Shown: positions 25,808 through 35,699, counted from the stretch's first letter. The stretch: DNA of 64,000 bases from JBBRHQ01 sp963781345 (GCA_963781345.1 CAWAFQ010000014.1:496001-560000), one strand, 5' to 3'. Notes: generated by a model from the sequence alone, not told the origin. A program made the numbers and translations.

Positions 25808-27414
25808 ATGAGCGAGGGAGAAGTCAGCTGGTCCGAGCTCAGCGAGGGTTCGGAGTTCGCCGGGTACCGGATCGAGCGCCGCCTCGGGCGCGGCGGCATG
25901 GGGATCGTCTACCTGGCGGTCGAGCCGGGTCTCGACCGCCGTGTGGCGTTGAAGCTGGTCGCCCCGGACGTCGGCGCCGACGACGTCTTCCGCGAGCGCT
26001 TCACCCACGAGTCGAGGATCGCCGCCTCGATCGAGCATCCGAACGTGGTCCCGATCTACGCCGCCGGCGAGGTCGACGGGATCCCCTACATCGCGATGCG
26101 CTTCGTCTCCGGCTCCGACCTCAACCGCAGGCTGATCTCGGCCGGCCGGCTCGAACCGCAGCGGGCGGCGGCGCTGATCGCCCAGGTCGCCGCCGGCCTT
26201 GACGCGATCCACGCCGCCGGCCTCGTTCACCGTGACGTCAAGCCCGCCAACGTCCTGCTCAGTGGCCCCGAGGGCTCCGAGCACGCCTACATCACCGACT
26301 TCGGCGTCGCCCGCAACGTCGCCTCGACCTCGGGCCTGACGAAGACCGGGCGCTTCGTCGGCACCCTCGACTACGTCGCCCCCGAGCAGATCCGCGGCCG
26401 TGAGGTTGACGCCCGCGCCGATGTCTACGCCCTCGGCTGCCTGCTGTTCAAGATCCTCACCGGCGAGGTCCCGTTCCCGCGCGATGGCGAGGCTGCGCGG
26501 CTCTACGCCCACCTCAACGACGATCGCCCCCGCGGCGTCGCTGTTCACGCCGCTGGTGCCCAAGGCCCTGGACCGGGTGATCTCGAGGGCGATGGCGAAG
26601 AGCCCCGACGAGCGCTTTCCCTCGGCCGGGGACCTGGGCCGCGCCGCGACCGCCGCCGTCTCCGGCGGCGAGGTCGCGCTGCCCGAGCGAACCGTCGCCA
26701 CCGGCATGGCGGCGACCCGAACCGCCGAGACCCCGAGTGAGGGAACCGGAGCCACCGGGGCCGCCGCAACCGCCCCACTCGAGGCGACGCGGGAGACAAC
26801 CGCCGCGCCGACCCAGCGAGCCTCCGAGGATTCGGCGAAGCCGCCCGGGCGGCGCCGACTCGCCCTGCTCGTGGGCGCGATCGCCGCGGTCGCGATCGCC
26901 GCCGCCGCGATCGCCCTCGGCAGTGGGGGCGGTGGCGGGGGAGGCGATTCCACGGCCGGGGCGCAGGGTAGGCAGGGAAAGCCCCAGCAGCGCAAGCCGC
27001 AGAAGGAGACGCTCACGGCAGCACAGCTGAACGCCAAGGCGGGGGAGATCTGCCTCAACAGCCAGGTCGAGTTCACCGCGGCGCGGGATCAGTTCCCGAA
27101 CGGGGAGACCGACATCAACGAGGCGAAGCCGTTCGCTCTGCGGCTGACACAGGTCTCGGAGAAGGCCCTGAGGGGACTTCGAAGGCTGGTTCCCCCGCCG
27201 GGTGCCGCGGAACCCTACGCGGCCTACGTCGAGGCCCGAAAGAGGGTCCACCAGTACGACATCGAGGCCTACGGCGCCGCCGTCAGAGGCGATCTCGCGG
27301 GCTTCCAGGCGGCTCGCCAGAAGAACACCGACGAGGGCCCCGATGCGGCACGAGCTGGCGAAGAAGGCCGGTCTGACCCCCCAGTGCAGCCCGATTCCCA
27401 ACCCGCAGGGCTGA
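25808..27414 (+). CDS. second PknB-like Ser/Thr kinase, two single-base insertions
   Basis: Paralog of the preceding kinase: 'LGRGGMGIVYLAVEPG', 'HRDVKPANVLL', 'DFGVARN', 'GTLDYVAPEQ'. The frame shifts near 26527-26531 (five-C run), after which 'ASLFTPLVPKALDRVI' continues the kinase end, and again near 27334-27342, after which 'HELAKKAGLTPQCSPIP' completes the C-terminus. The span is 535 codons plus two bases, as two insertions predict. A membrane segment ('LALLVGAIAAVAIAAAAIAL') and a Cys-bounded outer domain ('AGEICLNSQ', 'TPQC') mirror the first kinase. Confidence 0.85.
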
Positions 27415-27686
27415 TCAGCGCCGCGAGAGCCAGGCGAAGCCTGCGGCCATCGCCAGGTTGGCGACGCCGGCGAGCCGCAGCCCGGCCTTCGCCCCCGGGC
27501 GAGCTGATCGCCGGCGAGCGCGCCCAGAGCGCGTCGGTCCCGATCTCCGTGCCCTCGCAGCCAGGCCAGCGCCCACCAGTCGCGCGGCTCGCCGCGACGG
27601 GCTGCGACGGCGTGGGCGGCGGCGAAGGTGAGCCAGATCGGGCCGCAGCGGCGGAACAGGTGCGCCGCCTCCGGGGCTCGGCTCAT
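27415..27686 (-). CDS. small hypothetical protein, two single-base insertions
   Basis: Reads 'MSRAPEAAHLFRRCGPIWLT', 'FAAAHAVAARRGEPRDWWAL', then after one frame change 'TEIGTDALWARSPAISSPG' and after another 'AGLRLAGVANLAMAAGFAWL' to a stop abutting the kinase stop on the other strand. 272 bases equals 90 codons plus two extra bases. Hydrophobic helices suggest a small membrane-associated protein. No family recognised. It runs convergent with the second kinase. Confidence 0.6.
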
Positions 27687-27841
27687 CGTGGCCGATGCAC
27701 CCTGAGGGTCGCCTCCGGTGCTGCGATCGCCGCCGAGCCGAGAATCAGGTCGAAGACGATCATGTTGCGATTCGTCTGACGAAGGACGTCCTCGAGGGTC
27801 ATCGGGGGCATCCAAGCACACCGACGCGAGGGCCTGCACGG

Positions 27842-28774
27842 ATGCCTTCACGAAATCGGCTAGAAGGGAAAGGCGCGACCGGGGCGAAATCCACCGCCGT
27901 GACCCGGACTGCGACGAAGACGCTTCCCGAGCGCAAGAGCCTGTCGGCCTACATCACCGAGCGCTTCGACGAATTCTCCCGCTCGCAGAAGGACGTCGCC
28001 CGCTACATCGTCGACCATCTCGACGAGGCCGCCTTCCTCACCGCCGAGGAGCTCGCCCGCCGGGCAAGCACCTCATCCTCGACCGTCGTCCGCTTCTCCC
28101 AGGCGCTCGGCTTCGAGGGCTATCCCGAGCTTCAGCAGGCCGCCATCGAGGAGTACCGCAACGCGACCGCCAACGGAAACGCCTCCGGGAAGGGGAAGGG
28201 GAAGGCCTCCAGCGGCCCCCTCTTCGCCTTTGACCACTCGGAGTTCGAGGCCTCTCTCGGAGCCGACCACGCCAATCTCGAGGAGACCGCGCGAAACCTG
28301 ACCCGCGAGCAGATCGAGGCCTCGGTCTCAGCCCTGGCGACCGCCCACAGGGTCGTGATCGTCGGCGTCGACCAGATGGCCTTCTTCGCCAGCTACCTGC
28401 GCCACATGCTGAGCCTGCTCGACATCCGCGCCGAGATAGTCGCCAGCACCGGGGGGGAGTCCCTGCAGCGGCTCGGCCGCATCGACGAGGACACCCTGGT
28501 CATCGCCCTCTCCGCCGGCCGCGCCCATCCGCTGCTGCAGCGTGCGATGAAGCTTGCCGTCCACCGCCGCGCCCGGACCCTGGCGATCTCCGACGCGACT
28601 CTCTCCGAGATCGGCGAGCACGCCGAGCTGACCCTGTACTACTCGTCCAACAGCCCTTCCTACGCGCGCTCGAACACGGCGCTGATGGCCCTGGTCCAGG
28701 CGATCGCCCACGGCGTCTACGCCCGAGACGAGGCCGCCCACCGCGACAGGATCCGCGCCTACAAGCTGAAGTAA
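27842..28774 (+). CDS. MurR/RpiR-family transcriptional regulator
   Basis: An N-terminal HTH_6 domain ('SRSQKDVARYIVDHLDEAAF', 'RRASTSSSTVVRFSQALGFE') followed, after a Gly/Lys-rich linker, by a SIS domain ('VVIVGVDQMAFFASYLRHML', 'DTLVIALSAGRAHPLLQRAM') that would bind a phosphosugar. About 310 residues from this ATG; a GTG at about 27899 is an alternative start with slightly better spacing to a purine-rich stretch. No sugar-metabolism operon lies next to it, so the target is unknown. Confidence 0.85.
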   Translation: MPSRNRLEGKGATGAKSTAVTRTATKTLPERKSLSAYITERFDEFSRSQKDVARYIVDHLDEAAFLTAEELARRASTSSSTVVRFSQALGFEGYPELQQAAIEEYRNATANGNASGKGKGKASSGPLFAFDHSEFEASLGADHANLEETARNLTREQIEASVSALATAHRVVIVGVDQMAFFASYLRHMLSLLDIRAEIVASTGGESLQRLGRIDEDTLVIALSAGRAHPLLQRAMKLAVHRRARTLAISDATLSEIGEHAELTLYYSSNSPSYARSNTALMALVQAIAHGVYARDEAAHRDRIRAYKLK

Positions 28775-28804
28775 GCCTCTGAGCTTCCCTCCACCAGGCC
28801 GGTA

Positions 28805-28831
28805 AGAGGGGCCCGCATCGCGGGCCCCTCT
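28805..28831. terminator. strong hairpin after the RpiR-type gene
   Basis: A perfect 12-bp stem AGAGGGGCCCGC/GCGGGCCCCTCT with a 3-base ATC loop, 31 bases after the stop. No T-run follows, as is common for high-GC actinobacterial terminators. Confidence 0.75.
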
Positions 28832-28959
28832 GCTGTCGAGCGACCGGCCTCGAAGCGCTCGGTCTTCGCTCCGCTCGAAGGCCGGCCCCCGGCGGGGCCG
28901 CACAGATTCTGTGGCCGATTACGGTGGCGGTGAAGCGGGGTCCGCGCAACCCTTGGATC

Positions 28960-30519
28960 ATGCGACAGAAGACGGGATCGTGGCTGGTCGTCTCCCTGCT
29001 GGCTCTCCTCGGGCTGGCGGCCCCGGCGCAGGCGCTGCCTCCTCCCGACCGTTCGCTCTACGTGCCCACCGGCCTCACCCAGACCGCGAGCACCCCGCAC
29101 TTCGTCCTCCACTACAACCCGAGCACGCCCTCTCCGGAAAGCGGGATGACGATCGGCCAGTACGCGCAGGCGGGCGTCGCCGACTTCGAGGAGGCCTACG
29201 GGCGAGACGTTGTCGGCGGCGCCCTGACGCCCAACGCCGGCCTGAAGGCGCCCGTCGCCGACGACGATGCCAAGACCGACGTCTACCTCTCGGCACCGCT
29301 CAACAAGCCAACCTTCAGTGGCGGCACGGTCTATCGCGACTCCGCGCCGTATTCGAGCGCCTACGTCTTCATGACCCCCGGCCTGAGCCGCAGGGGCTTC
29401 CGCTTCCGCGCCGCCCACGAGTTCATGCACGTCCTGCAGCGAGCCTACTCCGGCGTCTACGGCGAGGGCCTGGGCGAGGGCTTCGCGAATTGGGCGGCCG
29501 AGTGGGCGCTCCCCGACGTCGATCCGCTCGACAACAACTTCTACGGTGAGACCTATCCCGATGCGCCACACCCCTGGCTGCCTCTCGACTGCAGCTACGG
29601 AACCTGGAAGACCAACACTTGCGGGAATGGCTACTGGCAGTGGCTGTTCGTTCAGGCGCAGGTCGAGGACTACGGCCCCAGCTTCGTCTCCGGCTACTAC
29701 GAGCGCTTCGCCCTGAACGTCAACGCGAAAGTCGCCTGGCTGCTCGATGAGCAGATCAAGGTGGAGACCGGGGGAGCCCAGAGCCTCCGTTCGCGCTTCG
29801 CCGCCTACGCCGCCGACGTCTGGGATCCGACCCGCTGGACGACCGGGTCGATCAGCCGCATACGCGACGAGATGGGCCTGCAGCCCGCGGCCTACAACTA
29901 CGGGCGCACCACCGCGAACCTCGGCTGGCTCAATGTCAACGTCGACCACCTCGCCGTTCGCTACCTCAAGGTCCGCAACGACGTCGGCGTCGCCAAGCCC
30001 GGCGACCAGATCGAGCTCTCCTGGACTCGCCCCGCCGCGATGGCGGCGAACGTGACGCCCCTTGTCAAGTACGCCGCGCAGGCCGGCTGGAATGACGTCG
30101 GAGGCTTCTCCGGGGCGGAGGGCTCGGTCCTCGTTCCCTTCGGCCCCGAGGTCGAGTACATCGTGCTGCCGCTCGTCAACGACAGCCTCGATGTCGATGA
30201 GGCGCCCTTTGGCTACCGGGTGCAGCTAATCGCCGCTCCGGACACGACAGCGCCACGGACCCTGCTCGGGAGGCACCCGCCGAAGCGGACAACCAAGCAC
30301 ACCGCCACCTTCTACTTCAGGACGTATGAGCTGCCCGTGCACTTCGAGTGCAAGCTCGACAAGCGGCTATTCGCTCCCTGCCGCTCGCCGAAGCGGGTGA
30401 ACGTGCCCCGCGGCAGGCACACGTTCCAGGTCCGCGCCATCGATGGCGCCGGCAACATCGACATTACGCCGGCGAAGTGGAGCTGGACGGTTACGAAGCC
30501 GCGCCACAAGACGAGCTGA
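28960..30519 (+). CDS. exported HExxH metalloprotease-like protein
   Basis: The signal peptide 'WLVVSLLALLGLAAPAQA' follows the ATG at this position; a GTG 36 bases earlier is an alternative. The zinc site reads 'AAHEFMHVLQRAYSG' (HExxH) with a likely third ligand Glu in 'LGEGFANWAAEWAL', the gluzincin pattern. A beta-rich middle region follows. The C-terminal 80 residues have paired Cys ('HFECKLDKRLFAPCRSPK', 'RGRHTFQVRAIDGAGN') and match the end of the propeller protein at 18593-19693. About 519 residues. Extracellular; substrate unknown. Confidence 0.8.
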   Translation: MRQKTGSWLVVSLLALLGLAAPAQALPPPDRSLYVPTGLTQTASTPHFVLHYNPSTPSPESGMTIGQYAQAGVADFEEAYGRDVVGGALTPNAGLKAPVADDDAKTDVYLSAPLNKPTFSGGTVYRDSAPYSSAYVFMTPGLSRRGFRFRAAHEFMHVLQRAYSGVYGEGLGEGFANWAAEWALPDVDPLDNNFYGETYPDAPHPWLPLDCSYGTWKTNTCGNGYWQWLFVQAQVEDYGPSFVSGYYERFALNVNAKVAWLLDEQIKVETGGAQSLRSRFAAYAADVWDPTRWTTGSISRIRDEMGLQPAAYNYGRTTANLGWLNVNVDHLAVRYLKVRNDVGVAKPGDQIELSWTRPAAMAANVTPLVKYAAQAGWNDVGGFSGAEGSVLVPFGPEVEYIVLPLVNDSLDVDEAPFGYRVQLIAAPDTTAPRTLLGRHPPKRTTKHTATFYFRTYELPVHFECKLDKRLFAPCRSPKRVNVPRGRHTFQVRAIDGAGNIDITPAKWSWTVTKPRHKTS

Positions 30520-30579
30520 TTCCCCGAAGCCGGGCGCCGAATAGCCCATATGAACGGGTCGGCCGATGGGCGGGCCTTC

Positions 30580-30585
30580 TATATT
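30580..30585 (+). promoter_or_regulatory. candidate -10 box (TATATT) for leaderless pdxS
   Basis: TATATT ends 7 bases before the pdxS ATG, so transcription would start at or next to the ATG. No ribosome site is visible between them. Confidence 0.5.
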
Positions 30586-30592
30586 GGTCGTA

Positions 30593-31480
30593 ATGAGCGA
30601 GCGTGCGACCTTCCGCCTCAAGACCGGCCTTGCGGAGATGCTCAAGGGCGGCGTGATCATGGACGTGACCGACGCCGAGCAGGCGCGGATCGCAGAGCGG
30701 ACCGGCGCCTGCGCGGTGATGGCGCTGGAGCGAGTTCCCGCTGACATCCGCGCCGAGGGCGGCGTCGCGCGGATGGCGCCGACGCAGAAGATCACCGAGA
30801 TCCAGGCGGCGGTGACGATCCCCGTGATGGCGAAGGCCCGTATCGGCCACTTCGCCGAGGCCCAGGTTCTGCAGGCGCTCGAGGTCGACTACATCGACGA
30901 GTCCGAGGTCCTGACCCCGGCCGACGAGGCCAACCACATCGACAAGTTCGCCTTCGAGATCCCCTTCGTCTGCGGCGCAACCAACCTCGGCGAGGCGCTG
31001 CGACGCCTCGGTGAGGGGGCGGCGATGATCCGCTCCAAGGGCGAGGCCGGCACCGGCAACATCGTCGAGGCCGTTCGCCACATGCGCGAGATCACCAGCT
31101 CGATCAAGGCGCTCGCCGCGGCGGGCCCCGAGGAGCTCTCCTCGGCCGCCAAGGAGCACCGGGCGCCGCTGGAGGTCGTCCGCGAGGTCGCCGAAGCCGG
31201 CAGGCTCCCGGTGCCGCTCTTCTGCGCCGGCGGCATCGCCACCCCCGCCGACGCGGCGCTGATGATGCAGCTGGGCGCCGAGGGCAACTTCGTCGGCTCC
31301 GGGATCTTCAAGAGCTCCGACCCCGAGCGCCGCGCCCGGGCGATCGTCGAGGCGACCACCCACGCCAACGACCCCGAGCGGGTCGCCGCCGCCTGCGCCG
31401 AGCTGGGCGATGCGATGCCCGGTCTGGAGATCTCCGAGCTCGCCGCCGCGGACGCCCTGCTGCAAGACCGCGGTGCCTGA
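30593..31480 (+). CDS. pdxS: pyridoxal 5'-phosphate synthase subunit PdxS
   Basis: Makes PLP from ribose 5-phosphate, glyceraldehyde 3-phosphate and ammonia supplied by PdxT. Highly conserved (beta/alpha)8 barrel: 'GGVIMDVTDAEQARIAE', 'ALERVPADIRAEGGVARM', the first catalytic Lys in 'VMAKARIGHFAE', the second in 'IRSKGEAGTGNIVEA', and the phosphate loop 'GIFKS'. 295 residues, normal. pdxT follows after 72 bases. Confidence 0.97.
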   Translation: MSERATFRLKTGLAEMLKGGVIMDVTDAEQARIAERTGACAVMALERVPADIRAEGGVARMAPTQKITEIQAAVTIPVMAKARIGHFAEAQVLQALEVDYIDESEVLTPADEANHIDKFAFEIPFVCGATNLGEALRRLGEGAAMIRSKGEAGTGNIVEAVRHMREITSSIKALAAAGPEELSSAAKEHRAPLEVVREVAEAGRLPVPLFCAGGIATPADAALMMQLGAEGNFVGSGIFKSSDPERRARAIVEATTHANDPERVAAACAELGDAMPGLEISELAAADALLQDRGA

Positions 31481-31552
31481 ACCTCCTCGCACCCCGGCAC
31501 GTTCCGATGAATCCGCCCGGGGGCGGATCAACGGCCGCCGGCGCTCGGTGCG

Positions 31553-32154
31553 ATGAAGAGCCTGACGATTGGCGTCCTGGCGCTGCAGGGTGATTTCGCC
31601 GCCCACCGGGAGATGCTGCGCGGACTCGGCGCCGATGTCAGGGAGGTAAGACGGCCGCAGGAGACTCGAGTCCCTCGATGGCCTCGTCATCCCCGGCGGC
31701 GAGAGCACGACGATCGAGATGGGAATCGAGTCCGCCGGGCTCGAACCGGCGATCCGCGCCCACCACGAGGGCGGGCGCCCGATCCTCGGGACCTGCGCCG
31801 GGATGATCGTCTGCGACGACGCTCACCTCGGCGTGATCGACGCGACCGCTCGCCGCAACGCCTTCGGCCGCCAGCTGCAGAGCTTCGAGGCCGACCTCGG
31901 CGTCGAGGGGATCGGCGACGAGCCACTGCGCGCGGTCTTCATCCGCGCCCCCTGGATCGAGCGCCACGGCGACGGCGTCGAGGTGCTGGCGACCCACGGC
32001 GGCCACCCGGTCGCGATCCGCGAGGGCTCGCGTGCTCTGCTGCGCCTTCCATCCTGAGCTGACCGACGACCCGCGCGTTCACGCGCTGTTCATGGCAATG
32101 GCGACCTCCGCATCGGAATGGAGGGCGCGGCAACCGGAGGGGGCGAGCAGTTGA
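31553..32154 (+). CDS. pdxT: glutaminase subunit PdxT, two single-base insertions
   Basis: Supplies ammonia to PdxS. 'IGVLALQGDFAAHREML' then, after dropping one A near 31662, 'LDGLVIPGGESTTIEMG'. The nucleophile Cys is in 'ILGTCAGMIV'. After a second change near 32028-32034 the frame gives 'VLCCAFHPELTDDPRVHALF' with the catalytic His-Glu. The span is 200 codons plus two bases. Its stop overlaps the TTG of the aminopeptidase gene. All catalytic residues survive, favouring sequencing error over decay. Confidence 0.88.
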
Positions 32155-33255
32155 AGGACCCGCGCGCGCAGGGATTGGCGAAGATCCTGGTCGGCTACTC
32201 GACCAAGGTGAAGGAGGGAGAAGTGGTCTCGATCGACGGCGAGAGCGCGGCCGAGCCGCTGCTGGCGGCCGTCTACGAGGAGGTCCTGAAGGCCGGGGCG
32301 CACCCGATCCTCAACATGAGCCTCGAGGGCCAGTCGGCGACCTACTTCAAGCACGCCGGCGACGCCCAGCTCGACTGGGTTTCGCCGGTCGCCGAGTGGA
32401 TGGTCGACAACGTCGACGTCCGCATCTCGGTCGGGGCCAGCACCAACACCCGCGAGCTCTCGGCGGTGCCACCGGAGCGCCAGACCCGCCGCCAGGCTGC
32501 GATGGGGGAGCTGATGGGCCGGGCGATGGAGCGAAGCGCCGAGGGCTCGTTTCGCTGGTGCTACACGCTCTTCCCGACCGCCGCCTACGCATCGGAGCGC
32601 GGAGATGAGCCTCTCCGACTACGAGGACTTCTACTACGGCGCCTGCCTCGCCACCGACCCCGAGCCGCTGACCGCCTGGGAGCGCGCCTCGGAGGAGACG
32701 AGGCGGCTGGCAGAGTGGACCGAGGGCCACGAGGAGGTCCGCGTCACCGCACCGGGCACCGACATCCGCCTCGGCATCGCCGGGCGCAGGTTCATCCCCT
32801 GCGTCGGCGACCACAACATGCCCGACGGCGAGTTCTTCACCGGGCCGGTCGAGGACTCGGTCGAGGGCGAGGTGACCTTCCACCTGCCGGCGCTGATCGG
32901 TGGCCGCGAGGTCGCCGGGGTGCGCCTTCGCTTCGAGGCGGGCAGGGTCGTCGAAGCCTCGGCCGAGCGCGGCGAGGACTACCTGAGCAAGCTGATCGAC
33001 ACCGACGAGGGCGCCAGCCGCCTCGGCGAGCTCGGCATCGGCACCAATTACGGGATCGACCGGGGCACCGGCGAGGTCCTGCTCGACGAGAAGATCGGCG
33101 GCACCGTCCACATGGCCCTCGGCCGCAGCTACCCCGAGTCCGGGGGCTTGAACGAGTCGGCGGTCCACACCGACCTCGTCTGCGATCTGCGCCAGGGCGG
33201 TTCGATCGTCGTCGACGGCGAGGAGCTGTCGGTCGACGGCAAGTTCGTCGTCTAA
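32151..33255 (+). CDS. M29-family aminopeptidase, one single-base insertion
   Basis: Metal-dependent leucyl-type aminopeptidase (AmpS/AmpT-like). TTG is chosen because it overlaps the pdxT stop (TTGA) and has GGAGGGGG 7 bases upstream. The first third ends 'TLFPTAAYASE' and continues 'MSLSDYEDFYYGACLATDP' only if one base near 32597-32600 is dropped; 1105 bases equals 368 codons plus one. Metal-site segments of the family are present: 'TVHMALGRSYPE' (His, Tyr) and 'ESAVHTDLVCDLR' (His, Asp). Confidence 0.85.
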
Positions 33256-33258
33256 CCG

Positions 33259-33702
33259 CTAGCTCTTCGGCAGCGGCGAGCCGGCCAGCAGCACGAACCA
33301 GAGCGCGAGCGCGAGCGCGGCGAGGAGCACCGAGCCGACGATCACGGTCTCGACGATCGTCCACGAACCTGCCTCGGGCGTGTCGCGCATGCTGCGAAGC
33401 CAGGTCGCGCGGATCGGTGCGGCCGAGTTCGTCCCGGTGATGCGCACGTAGAGAGAGTTGAGGCGGCCGATCAGCCAGCCGAGGATCAGGATCGAGAGGA
33501 CTATCCCGACGAGGACGATCATGTAGGGGCCGCCGCTCGGGAACTGCGTCTTCGAGAGCTTCGAGCCGATGTAGATCCAGGTCAGCGGCATCGCAGTCCA
33601 CATCGCCAGTGCCGCGACCAGCATCGCCGCGACGACGACCGTCGCCGCCGCCCCGCTTCCCCGGGTGCTGTTGTCGAGATGTTCTTCCATCCGCGTACTC
33701 AT
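33259..33702 (-). CDS. three-helix membrane protein, function unknown
   Basis: 147 residues with hydrophobic spans 'TVVVAAMLVAALAMWTAMPL', 'MIVLVGIVLSILILGWLIG' and 'VETVIVGSVLLAALALALWF'. No family recognised. It ends tail-to-tail with the aminopeptidase gene and starts only 14 bases from the divergent yebC ATG, so the two must share or overlap promoter sequence. Confidence 0.72.
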   Translation of the reverse strand: MSTRMEEHLDNSTRGSGAAATVVVAAMLVAALAMWTAMPLTWIYIGSKLSKTQFPSGGPYMIVLVGIVLSILILGWLIGRLNSLYVRITGTNSAAPIRATWLRSMRDTPEAGSWTIVETVIVGSVLLAALALALWFVLLAGSPLPKS

Positions 33703-33707
33703 AGAAT
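33702..33707 (+). promoter_or_regulatory. candidate -10 box (TAGAAT) for yebC
   Basis: TAGAAT ends 9 bases before the yebC ATG, implying a leaderless or nearly leaderless transcript. It overlaps the start codon of the divergent membrane-protein gene. Confidence 0.45.
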
Positions 33708-33716
33708 CGCAGGCCC

Positions 33717-34467
33717 ATGTCCGGACACTCGAAGTGGTCCTCGATAAAGCACAAGAAGGCGGCCGTCGACGCCAAGAAGGGCAAGGCCTTCACGAAGCTG
33801 GCGAGGGCGATCACGATCGCCGCCCGCGAGGGTGGGGGAGACCCCGAGGCGAACCCCGCCCTGGCGAGCGCGGTGCAGAAGGCGCGCGACCTCTCGATGC
33901 CCAAGGACAACATCCAGAGGGCGATCGACCGCGGCACCGGCGAGGGGGCCGACGCGGAGGCGATCGAGCGGGTCGTCTTCGAGGGCTACGGCCCCGGCGG
34001 CGTCGCGATCCTCGCCGAGGCGCTGACCGACAACCGCAACCGCACCAGCGCCGAGGTCCGCCACGCCTTCACCAAGCACAACGGCAGCCTCGGTGAGCCG
34101 GGATCGGTCGGCTGGATCTTCGAGAAGCGCGGGGTGATCGTCGTCGACGGGGCTCGCTACGGCGAGGACGACCTGATCGCCGCGATCGACGCCGGCGCCG
34201 AGGATGTCGCCGAGGACGGCGACATCCTCAAGGTGATCAGCGACCCCTCGAACCTGACCGCGGTTCGCCGAGGCTCTGGAGGAGGCGGGGGTCGAGATCG
34301 AGTCCTCCGACCTCGTGATGGAGCCGAGCAACACGGTCGAGATAGACGAGTCCGAGGCGGGCGCTCTGCTGCGCCTGCTCGACACCCTCGAGGAGCAGGA
34401 CGACGTCGACAGCGTCCACGCCAACTTCGATATCTCCGACGAGGTGATGGAGCGGGCGCTGGCGTAG
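33717..34467 (+). CDS. yebC: YebC/TACO1-family protein, one single-base insertion
   Basis: Conserved ribosome-associated or regulatory factor that aids translation of difficult (e.g. polyproline) sequences or acts on transcription, depending on species. The N-terminus 'MSGHSKWSSIKHKKAAVDAK' is diagnostic. The frame breaks at 34268-34269: 'SDPSNLTAVR' continues 'EALEEAGVEIESSDLVME' after dropping one C. 751 bases equals 250 codons plus one. It is next to ruvC, a widespread arrangement. Confidence 0.92.
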
Positions 34468-34560
34468 GCTGTGGCGAGAACCTTTGGCATCGGGCAAGAA
34501 ACCCGCCACAGGTGCGGTGCCGCTTGGAGGCATCCGACCCTCCCCGCAGAATCTCCCCAT

Positions 34561-35103
34561 ATGAAGGTCGTAATGGGCATAGACCCGGGCGCGGCCAATC
34601 TCGGCTTCGGCGTGGTCAGGATCGAGGGAAACCACATGGTTGCCCTCGACGGCGGCGTGATCGAGACCTCGCCCGATCAGCCGATGGAGAGGCGTCTGGA
34701 GCGGATCCACCGGGCGCTGGCTGAGCTGATCGAGTGGCACGAGCCGAAGGCCGTGGCGCTCGAGGATCTCTACTTCGGCAAGAACGTCCGCTCGGCGATG
34801 TCGGTCGGCCAGGCGGTCGGTGTGACGATGCTCGCGGCGGCCCAGAAGGGGATCCGCTGCTACGCGTACACGCCGCAGGCGATCAAGATGTCGGTCTGCG
34901 GCTCCGGCTCGGCCGGCAAGAAGCAGGTCCAGCGGATGGTCGGCACGCTCCTTCAGCTTCCCGAGCCCCCGTCCCCCGACCACGCCGCTGATGCCCTTGC
35001 GGTCGCGATCTGCCATGGCGGAGCCGCCGGCACCAGACAGGCGTTGGAAGCGCTGGAACAGAAGGGCCCGACGGCGCCGCTCCGGGAGCAGCTCGCCGGA
35101 TGA
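34561..35103 (+). CDS. ruvC: Holliday junction resolvase RuvC
   Basis: Endonuclease that cuts Holliday junctions. The ATG starts 'MKVVMGIDPGAANLGFGVV' with the first catalytic Asp. The Glu is in 'AVALEDLYFGKNVRSAMSVG' and the last Asp pair in 'SPDHAADALAVAICH'. 180 residues, normal. The stop overlaps the ruvA ATG (ATGA), a tight ruvCAB operon. Confidence 0.96.
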   Translation: MKVVMGIDPGAANLGFGVVRIEGNHMVALDGGVIETSPDQPMERRLERIHRALAELIEWHEPKAVALEDLYFGKNVRSAMSVGQAVGVTMLAAAQKGIRCYAYTPQAIKMSVCGSGSAGKKQVQRMVGTLLQLPEPPSPDHAADALAVAICHGGAAGTRQALEALEQKGPTAPLREQLAG

Positions 35104-35699
35104 TCGCCGGCGTTCGCGGTGAGGTCCTGGTGCGCCGCCCGGACCACGTCGTCATCGACGCCGCGGGCGTCGGCTACCGGCTCGCCGTCTCCTCGGAGAC
35201 CCTGAAGTCGGTGCCGGCGACCGGACGCGAGGTCTTCCTGCACGCGGAGCTGATCGCCCGTGACGACTCGCTCGCTCTCTACGGCTTCGCCTCAGAGGAG
35301 GAGCGCGACCTCTTCGGCGAGCTGATCTCGGTCAGCGGTATCGGTCCGAAGGTCGCGATCGCGACGCTCTCAGGCGGCGCCGCGCGCGAGCTGCTGCGGG
35401 CGATAGCCGCGGGCGACGCGAAGCGCTTCCAGGCGGTCCCGGGGATCGGCAAGCGGACCTCGGAGCGGATCATCGTCGAGCTGCGCGAGAAGGTCGCCGG
35501 AGCGCTCGAGGAGGAGATCGCCGAGCGCGGCGAGGGCGAGGCGGACGCCCGCTCGCTCGCCCGCGACGGGCTCGTCAACCTCGGCTACGCGCCGCTCGAG
35601 GCCGAGCAGCTTCTCGACGGCGCCGAGAGCGACGACCCCGAAGAGCTGATCGCCACCGCCCTGCGCCGCGCCGGCGAGTCGAAGACGAGAGCCGCATGA
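35100..35699 (+). CDS. ruvA: Holliday junction branch migration protein RuvA
   Basis: Tetrameric junction-binding partner of RuvB. OB fold 'MIAGVRGEVLVRRPDHVVID', helix-hairpin-helix motifs in 'LISVSGIGPKVAIATLS' and 'FQAVPGIGKRTSERIIVEL', and a flexible linker to the C-terminal RuvB-binding domain ('LVNLGYAPLEAEQLL'). 199 residues. It overlaps ruvC and ruvB at both ends. Confidence 0.96.
   Translation: MIAGVRGEVLVRRPDHVVIDAAGVGYRLAVSSETLKSVPATGREVFLHAELIARDDSLALYGFASEEERDLFGELISVSGIGPKVAIATLSGGAARELLRAIAAGDAKRFQAVPGIGKRTSERIIVELREKVAGALEEEIAERGEGEADARSLARDGLVNLGYAPLEAEQLLDGAESDDPEELIATALRRAGESKTRAA

Noticed and set aside
33717..34467. Programmed frameshifting in yebC
   Set aside because: No slippery heptamer with downstream structure typical of programmed shifts, and many unrelated genes in the window show the same one-base excess.
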